64,000 nucleotides of DNA from Acetobacteraceae bacterium (GTDB taxonomy: Bacteria > Pseudomonadota > Alphaproteobacteria > Acetobacterales > Acetobacteraceae), in the NCBI GenBank assembly GCA_030041375.1, contig JASHOA010000006.1, forward strand, positions 62,001-126,000, read 5' to 3'. Shown here piece after piece: positions 58,933-64,000 of this stretch; the stretch's first letter is position 1; the number at the start of each line of letters is the position of its first letter. The notes under the pieces were generated by a model. It was not told the DNA's origin. It worked only from the letters and a program-made list of their open reading frames with translations, and searched no databases. A program made the position numbers and the translations under genes.

Positions 58933-60079
58933 GCCGCTCCTCGGGGATCAGCGTGGCGTCCTCGGGTGCGAAGTAGAAATTCACCAAGGCGCCCGCCTCA
59001 GGTGGGGCCCTGAGCGGGGCGGCGGTCAGGCGGAGCCTGTGCTCGTCGATCTCGAAGCCGACGTCGTGCAGATCGCCCTTCCAGCGCACCTCGCTCACCG
59101 ATGCGGCCAGGCTGTTGGCGGACGGGCCCGGCGGATCCAGCCGGAGATCGTGCGGACGGATGCACAGCAGCGCGGCCTGGCCCGCCGTTACTTCCGGATT
59201 GCGGCGCACCATCAATGAAACGGCGCCGAAGCGCACGCGAGCGAGGCCACTCGCCGCATCCTCCGCCTCGACCGTGACCGGCAGGAGATTGGCCCGGCCG
59301 AGGAATTCGGCGGCGAAACGGTTCGGCGGCCGGCGATAGAGGCCCTGGCAGTCGCCGAGCGCGACCAGCCTTCCGTCCCGCATGATGCCGATGCGATCGG
59401 CAAGCGTCAGCGCCTCGGTCTGGTCGTGTGTCACATAGATGACGGTGAGCGTCGGCAGGCTCCGGTGGAGGCGGGAGAGTTCCTCGAGCATAGTGAGCCG
59501 GATTTGCGCATCGAGCGCCGAGAGCGGTTCGTCCAGCAGCAGCACCTGGGGGCGGATCGCCAGCGCGCGTGCGATCGCCACACGTTGCTGCTGACCGCCG
59601 GAAAGCTCGCGCGGATAGCGTTTCGCGAAGGACTCCATGCCGACCATGCGCAGGCATGCGGCTACCTGCTCGCGAATCGTTGCCTCCAGGGCCCTGCGGG
59701 CGCGCAGGCCGAAGGCGACATTCTCGTACGCAGGCATGTGCGGGAACAGCGCATAGTTCTGCACCACCATGCCGATGCTGCGCGCGTAAGGCGGCAGATC
59801 CGTCACGTCGCGGCCGCCGATATGCACGCGCCCGCGAATCGGCCGGACGAAGCCGGCGGTGACGCGGAGCGCAGTCGTCTTGCCCGAGCCCGAGGGCCCG
59901 ATCAGCGCCATGATCTCGCCTGGCCGCACCGCGAGAGTGAAGTCGGCGAGCACGGTGGTGCCCTTGTAGGCGACCGCAACGCCTTCATACCCGATGCCGC
60001 GATGGGCGGCATCGGGTCCGGTGAAGGGAACGCTTAAGCCCGGTGCGGCGGCCGGATGACCGAGTACGGCCTCAGCCAT
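58925..60079 (-). CDS. phnT: 2-aminoethylphosphonate-type ABC ATPase (PhnT-like)
   Basis: 384-aa ATPase: Walker A GPSGSGKTT, signature ELSGGQQQRVAIARAL, Walker B VLLLDEPLSALD, H-loop VTHDQTEALTLAD, and a C-terminal TOBE domain (about 290-384). ATG at 60079 overlaps the binding-protein stop (ATGA); a longer in-frame reading upstream is rejected. Powers the phosphonate importer. Confidence 0.82.
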   Translation of the reverse strand: MAEAVLGHPAAAPGLSVPFTGPDAAHRGIGYEGVAVAYKGTTVLADFTLAVRPGEIMALIGPSGSGKTTALRVTAGFVRPIRGRVHIGGRDVTDLPPYARSIGMVVQNYALFPHMPAYENVAFGLRARRALEATIREQVAACLRMVGMESFAKRYPRELSGGQQQRVAIARALAIRPQVLLLDEPLSALDAQIRLTMLEELSRLHRSLPTLTVIYVTHDQTEALTLADRIGIMRDGRLVALGDCQGLYRRPPNRFAAEFLGRANLLPVTVEAEDAASGLARVRFGAVSLMVRRNPEVTAGQAALLCIRPHDLRLDPPGPSANSLAASVSEVRWKGDLHDVGFEIDEHRLRLTAAPLRAPPEAGALVNFYFAPEDATLIPEERRG

Positions 60080-61110
60080 CAGCTTCCGGTCTGCCGGTGG
60101 TACTCGGCCACGTCCGACTCGAGATCCTGCACCACCTGCGTCCAATCCGGCAACCAGATCTCCACGCCCTTCAGCAATGTCTGCATCTCCTGCATGGTCG
60201 CGCCTGTGGCGGGTACGTCATTACGAGCGGGGATGCCCATGGCGAGATCGGCGACCTGCGACTGGGCTTCCTTGCTGAGCAGGAAGTCGATCAGCTTCTT
60301 GCCGTTCTCCGAGTGCGGCGCACCGTGCACGAGAGCGATGTCGTATGGCAGGGAGAAGGTCGCGCGCTTGCCGTCCGGTCCGGCGGGGAAGAAGATGCGG
60401 ACATTCGGATTGTCCTTCATCTGCGCCAGATTCATCTGCACATCGCCGTTCGAGACCCAAATTTCGCCCTTGTTGACGAGCGCGGTGAGCCTACCCGTCG
60501 AGGAGGAGGGGCCAAGGTTGTTCGTCTGCAGCTTCTTCAGATAGGCGAAGCCGGCATCCTTGCTGCCGAAGACGTGGAAGGCATTCATCATCACGGCAGT
60601 GCCGTCCCCGGCCTGGCCGGGAGTTGAGTATTGGATCTTGTTCTTGAACTGGGGGGCGAGGAGGCTTGCGAATGACGCGGGCGGCTCTTTCAATACGGAG
60701 TTGTTGTAAATCCAGTCGGCATAGTTGTTGACGAGAACATAGTACTGGCCGTTGGGGTCCTTGTTGTCGGCGGGCATCGCCGCGGCGGCGGCGGGCGTGT
60801 AGGCTTGGAGCAGGCCGTCGGCTGCCGCCTTCTGGATGAAGGGCGGGAGGGTGACCAGGACGTCCGCCTGCGGGTTGGATTTTTCGCGTTCGAGCCGGGC
60901 GACCACTCCGGCCGAGCCCGCCTCGATATACTGGACCTTGATCCCCGTTGCCTTGGTGAAGGCATCGAACTCGGTCTGGAACCAGTTGGGCGAGCCGTCG
61001 TGCAGGCCGTCCGCGGCATAGATCGTCACGACATTCGACTGGGCATGGGCGTGCCCTGCCGCCAGACCGGCGGCAAGCGACGCCGCCGCAAGCATCAAAC
61101 CGATACGCAT
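60079..61110 (-). CDS. phnS: 2-aminoethylphosphonate-type ABC binding protein (PhnS-like)
   Basis: 343-aa periplasmic protein with signal peptide IGLMLAAASLAAGLAAGHAH and cleavage near AHAQ, then NVVTIYAADGLHDGSPNWFQ and TKATGIKVQYIEAGSAGVVA, typical of the Fbp/AEP-binding group. ATG at 61110 with a GGGAGAGG site. Role as phosphonate binder is inferred from phnA and phnY next to it; iron or thiamine binders are close relatives. Confidence 0.8.
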   Translation of the reverse strand: MRIGLMLAAASLAAGLAAGHAHAQSNVVTIYAADGLHDGSPNWFQTEFDAFTKATGIKVQYIEAGSAGVVARLEREKSNPQADVLVTLPPFIQKAAADGLLQAYTPAAAAAMPADNKDPNGQYYVLVNNYADWIYNNSVLKEPPASFASLLAPQFKNKIQYSTPGQAGDGTAVMMNAFHVFGSKDAGFAYLKKLQTNNLGPSSSTGRLTALVNKGEIWVSNGDVQMNLAQMKDNPNVRIFFPAGPDGKRATFSLPYDIALVHGAPHSENGKKLIDFLLSKEAQSQVADLAMGIPARNDVPATGATMQEMQTLLKGVEIWLPDWTQVVQDLESDVAEYHRQTGS

Positions 61111-61173
61111 GTGTTGTTCCTCTCCCTTGGTTGACGCGACCTTTCTCCCCGGGCCGTCGCTCTCTCCGACGGG

Positions 61174-62625
61174 TCAGCCTGGCCAGGGAAGCGAATAGGT
61201 TCGGACGTTGGTGTAACCCTTCATCGTCTCGACCACGCCTTCCTTGTAGCCAAGCCCGGAGTCCTTGATACCACCAAACGGTGACATTTCGGTACGGTAG
61301 CCCGGTACCTCCCAGATGTTCACCGTGCCCACCTCGAGCTCCGAGACGAAGCGGGTGATGTAGTCGAGGCGATTGGTGCAGACGCCGGAGGAGAGGCCAT
61401 AGGCGGTCGAGTTGGAGATGCGGATGACCTCGGCGATATCGCCCGGGCAGCGAATCAACGGGATGACGGGTCCGAACGTTTCTTCCCGCACCAGCTCGCA
61501 ATCGTAGGGCACGCGATCGACGACGGTCGGGGGAAACAAGGCACCGCGGCGGGGCTCGCCATGGAGCACGTGGGCGCCGCGCGCCACGGCATCCTCGACC
61601 CGCCGCTCGAAAAGCCGGGCCGCCTTTTCACTGATCACGGTGCCGATATCGGTATCCGGGTTGGCCGGGTCGCCGGCCTTGAGTTTGCGCGCCCTGGAGA
61701 GGCACCGCTCGGCAAATGCGTCTGCGACGCTTTCGACGACGAGGATGCGCTTGACGGCGGTGCAGCGCTGGCCGGAGTTCTTCGTTGCCCCGCTGACCGC
61801 AAGCTCGGCCGCGCGGTCGAGGTCGGCATCCTCCATCACGATCAGAGGGTCGTTGCCGCCGAGCTCGAGGATCAGGCGCCGGTAGCCGGCCTTGGCGGCG
61901 ATTTCCTTGCCGACCCTGACAGAGCCGGTGAAGGTGACGAGATCGGCGTCGAGGTCGGTGATCATGGCATCGCCGATAGCGTCGGGGCGGCCGGTGACCA
62001 CCGCCAGCATCTCGGGAGGCAGGCCCGCCTCATAGAGCAGGTCGGCGAGCAGGAGCGCGGTGAGCGGGGTCTGCTCGGTCGGCTTCAGCACCACGCGGTT
62101 GTTGGTGGCGATCGCAGGGGCGATCTTGTGGGCGACCATGTTGAGCGGATGATTGAAGGGCGTGATCGCGGAGATCACGCCGAGAAGGGGTGTGCGGGTC
62201 GTGTAGATGCGGCGCGGCTTGCCGTGATGGGTGATGTCGCAGGCGAAGATCTGACCATCGTCCTGGATCGCCGCCTGGCCGGCGAGCGAGAAGACATCGC
62301 AGGCGCGGCCGACCTCGTAGAGCGAGTCCTTAAGGCAGAGGCCGGATTCGGCGGTGATGAGGGCGGAGATCTCTTCCTTGCGCGTAGCCAGCGCGGCGGC
62401 GGCGGCGAGCAGGACGCCCTGGCGCTCGTGGCGGGTGAGGCGCGGGCGGAAAGCCTTTGCGCTGGCGAAGGCGTTGCGGACGTGCTCGGGGCGGGCAGCG
62501 GGAACGGTGCCGACGCGCGCTCCGGTGTACGGGTTGTGCACCTCGATGACATCATCGGTGCCAACGGTGCGGCCGGCGATGCGCATCGCCTCGGTGCGGA
62601 TCAGGGGTTGAACGGGTGCGTCCAT
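61174..62625 (-). CDS. phnY: Phosphonoacetaldehyde dehydrogenase (PhnY-like)
   Basis: 483-aa NAD(P)-dependent aldehyde dehydrogenase. [20 protein letters not shown] (cofactor region), [18 protein letters not shown] with the general-base Glu, and [20 protein letters not shown] with the catalytic Cys. [20 protein letters not shown] is the C-terminal family motif. It sits one base downstream of phnA, so it most likely oxidises phosphonoacetaldehyde to phosphonoacetate. Without context it would be called a generic aldehyde dehydrogenase. Confidence 0.85.
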   Translation of the reverse strand: MDAPVQPLIRTEAMRIAGRTVGTDDVIEVHNPYTGARVGTVPAARPEHVRNAFASAKAFRPRLTRHERQGVLLAAAAALATRKEEISALITAESGLCLKDSLYEVGRACDVFSLAGQAAIQDDGQIFACDITHHGKPRRIYTTRTPLLGVISAITPFNHPLNMVAHKIAPAIATNNRVVLKPTEQTPLTALLLADLLYEAGLPPEMLAVVTGRPDAIGDAMITDLDADLVTFTGSVRVGKEIAAKAGYRRLILELGGNDPLIVMEDADLDRAAELAVSGATKNSGQRCTAVKRILVVESVADAFAERCLSRARKLKAGDPANPDTDIGTVISEKAARLFERRVEDAVARGAHVLHGEPRRGALFPPTVVDRVPYDCELVREETFGPVIPLIRCPGDIAEVIRISNSTAYGLSSGVCTNRLDYITRFVSELEVGTVNIWEVPGYRTEMSPFGGIKDSGLGYKEGVVETMKGYTNVRTYSLPWPG

Positions 62626-62626
62626 G

Positions 62627-63955
62627 TCACTTCACCGATGATGTGTTTCCGGTGGCCTGCCTATCCCCGCCGTTCGCTGCAAGAGGCGTCGAACTTCGGG
62701 GGCAGGACACCAGGTTGAGGGCGACGTCGAAGACATCGAAATTGCGGAGCGTGCGAGCGGCGGGAACGGCCAGCTTTCGGTTGACGATCATCGGCACGGT
62801 CTGCTCGCTGAGGCCCCCGTGCGAACGGAGCGGGCCGCCGAGGCCGGAGAGATCATGGCGTGCGAGGCTGGTTCCCAGCACCTTGTGACGGGTGGAGATG
62901 ACGACGAGATCGCCGATGCGGTCGGCAGGTAGCTCGAATTTGCGGCAGGCCTCTTCGCGCCCAATGACAAGGGCGATCCCTTCCATCGTGGAGAGGGCGG
63001 AGAGGGTCCCGGCCGCGTCGGCGCCGGGCGGCAGATAGACGGTTGCGAAGGAGCCGAGCGCGCCGTGGTGCTTCACGTACGGATCGGTGATCGGCAGGAT
63101 CACGCGCGCGGCGTTCTTCCCCAGCCGCGTATCGAACCAGTCCTGCAGGTAGATCACGTCCGGTGATCCGTCCGGGCGGTACTTGTCGTTCATGCCATGA
63201 TCGGCGGTGATGGCGAGCACGGCGCCGGAGGCATCGAGCTCTCCCACGTAGCGGTCGATCATTGCGTAGAAGGAATTGGCTTCGGTCGAGCCCGGAGCGG
63301 CCTTGTGCTGCACGTAGTCGGTCGTGGAGAGATACATCAGGTCGGGGCGGTGACGGCCGAGGATCTTCACTCCGGCGGCGAAAACGAACTCGGAGAGTGC
63401 GGCGGAATAGACGCAGGGCAAGGGCCGGCCCACGAAATCCAGCACGTGGTCGATGCCGTTTTCGGCGAACGTCGCCGCATCAGCGCGCTCGGAGGAGAAG
63501 GCGATCGCCCGGCCGGAGCGCATCTCGAGCCCGTGGCCGAGCAGCGCACGGAGCTTGTCCTTGGCCGTCACGACGGCGACCTTGGCGCCCGCTTCAGCGA
63601 ACGCCTCCATGATGGTCGGCGCACGGAGGAAGCGCGCCTCGTTCATCATCACCTCTTCGCCCGTGGTCGGATCGAGGAAGTAGTTTCCGGCGATGCCGTG
63701 CACGGAAGGCGGCGCGCCGGTGATGATGGAGATGTTGTTGGGATTGGTGAAGCTCGGGATGACGGAAAGCGCTCGCAGGTTGGCGCCGTCTTGCATCAGG
63801 CGCTTGAAGTTCGGCGCGAGCCCGGCGGCGATCGCAGCTTCGATATATCCCGGTTCCGAACCGTCGATGCAGATGGCGACCACGGGCTGGCGGGGGAAGC
63901 GGTAGAGGCGGCCGTTTACCGTGACGGTGCGGGCGGCAAGCGCGCCGGTATCCAT
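62627..63955 (-). CDS. phnA: Phosphonoacetate hydrolase PhnA
   Basis: 442-aa alkaline-phosphatase-superfamily enzyme splitting phosphonoacetate into acetate and phosphate. Zinc ligands and nucleophile are visible: Asp31 in [12 protein letters not shown], Thr70 in [20 protein letters not shown], Asp and His in [35 protein letters not shown], and the His near [27 protein letters not shown] before ATG 63955. The final 28 or so residues (after FDVALN) are encoded by a family-B repeat and look non-native. No phnW (aminotransferase) is in the window; it may lie to the right. Confidence 0.92.
   Translation of the reverse strand: MDTGALAARTVTVNGRLYRFPRQPVVAICIDGSEPGYIEAAIAAGLAPNFKRLMQDGANLRALSVIPSFTNPNNISIITGAPPSVHGIAGNYFLDPTTGEEVMMNEARFLRAPTIMEAFAEAGAKVAVVTAKDKLRALLGHGLEMRSGRAIAFSSERADAATFAENGIDHVLDFVGRPLPCVYSAALSEFVFAAGVKILGRHRPDLMYLSTTDYVQHKAAPGSTEANSFYAMIDRYVGELDASGAVLAITADHGMNDKYRPDGSPDVIYLQDWFDTRLGKNAARVILPITDPYVKHHGALGSFATVYLPPGADAAGTLSALSTMEGIALVIGREEACRKFELPADRIGDLVVISTRHKVLGTSLARHDLSGLGGPLRSHGGLSEQTVPMIVNRKLAVPAARTLRNFDVFDVALNLVSCPRSSTPLAANGGDRQATGNTSSVK
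62651..62711. repeat. Structured repeat, family B, copy inside the phnA 3' end
   Basis: Aligns with 31911-31972: outer arms GGTGGCCT / AGGACACC (62651-62658; 62704-62711), ATCCCC / GGGGGC, inner GTTCG / CGAAC. Outer and inner pairs differ from the hrcA copy but remain paired. It falls inside the coding end of phnA and is read through in frame on the minus strand. Confidence 0.7.
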
Positions 63956-64000
63956 GTGCCTTTCTCCTTATGCCGCGCGCGGCAACGGCACCGCGAGCCC

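Overview
The window is a GC-rich (roughly 60-65% by eye) alphaproteobacterial chromosome segment. MipZ, the hrcA-grpE-dnaK-dnaJ run, the rimP-nusA-ylxR-infB-rbfA-truB-rpsO-pnp run, the CcmAB exporter and frequent TTG/GTG starts point to Rhodospirillales, most like Acetobacteraceae. That placement is inference from gene content, not from a search. Both strands carry genes, spacing is tight, and 4-nt stop/start overlaps are common.

Layout. 1-1.4 kb: 5' part of thiC (minus) with its TPP riboswitch. 1.65-6.3 kb: a complete branched-chain amino-acid-type ABC importer (liv). 6.5-13.8 kb: a sugar-acid cluster (class II aldolase, 2-hydroxyacid dehydrogenase, solute-binding protein, two permeases, a D-apionate-lactonase-like protein) that has no ATPase gene of its own. 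13.9-20.5 kb: yqhA, acnA, ccmAB, an aminotransferase and two small conserved genes. 20.7-24.7 kb: two tandem OmpA-family proteins and a GMC oxidoreductase. 24.8-31.8 kb: six minus-strand genes (four-gene polyamine-type ABC importer, thiamine-diphosphate enzyme, medium-chain dehydrogenase) bounded on both sides by directly repeated copies of a 107-108 bp palindromic element. 31.9-40.7 kb: hrcA-grpE-dnaK-dnaJ, an NADP-binding reductase, dapB, metK, trmB. 40.7-43.7 kb: palindromic repeats and a nitrate/sulfonate-type ABC importer. 43.8-53.2 kb: the transcription/translation and RNA-decay operon from rimP to pnp. 53.5-56 kb: an FMN oxidoreductase with an Fe-S-like cysteine set, mipZ and tRNA-Thr(CGU). 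56.2-57 kb: a CRP-type palindrome, a terminator and an isochorismatase-like gene. 57.3-64 kb: a 2-aminoethylphosphonate/phosphonoacetate cluster (phnA, phnY and a four-gene importer).

How the parts work together. Several import systems each sit beside one or two catabolic enzymes: the liv system alone, a sugar importer with aldolase and lactonase, a polyamine-type importer with a ThDP enzyme and dehydrogenase, a nitrate/sulfonate-type importer, and a phosphonate importer with dehydrogenase and hydrolase. This suits a nutrient scavenger. Housekeeping blocks separate them.

The least expected content is between genes: a 107-108 bp element in three copies, a second approximately 62-bp structured repeat in two copies with pair-preserving changes, a perfect hairpin inserted inside another palindromic repeat, and a CRP-box/terminator pair that may define a small RNA.
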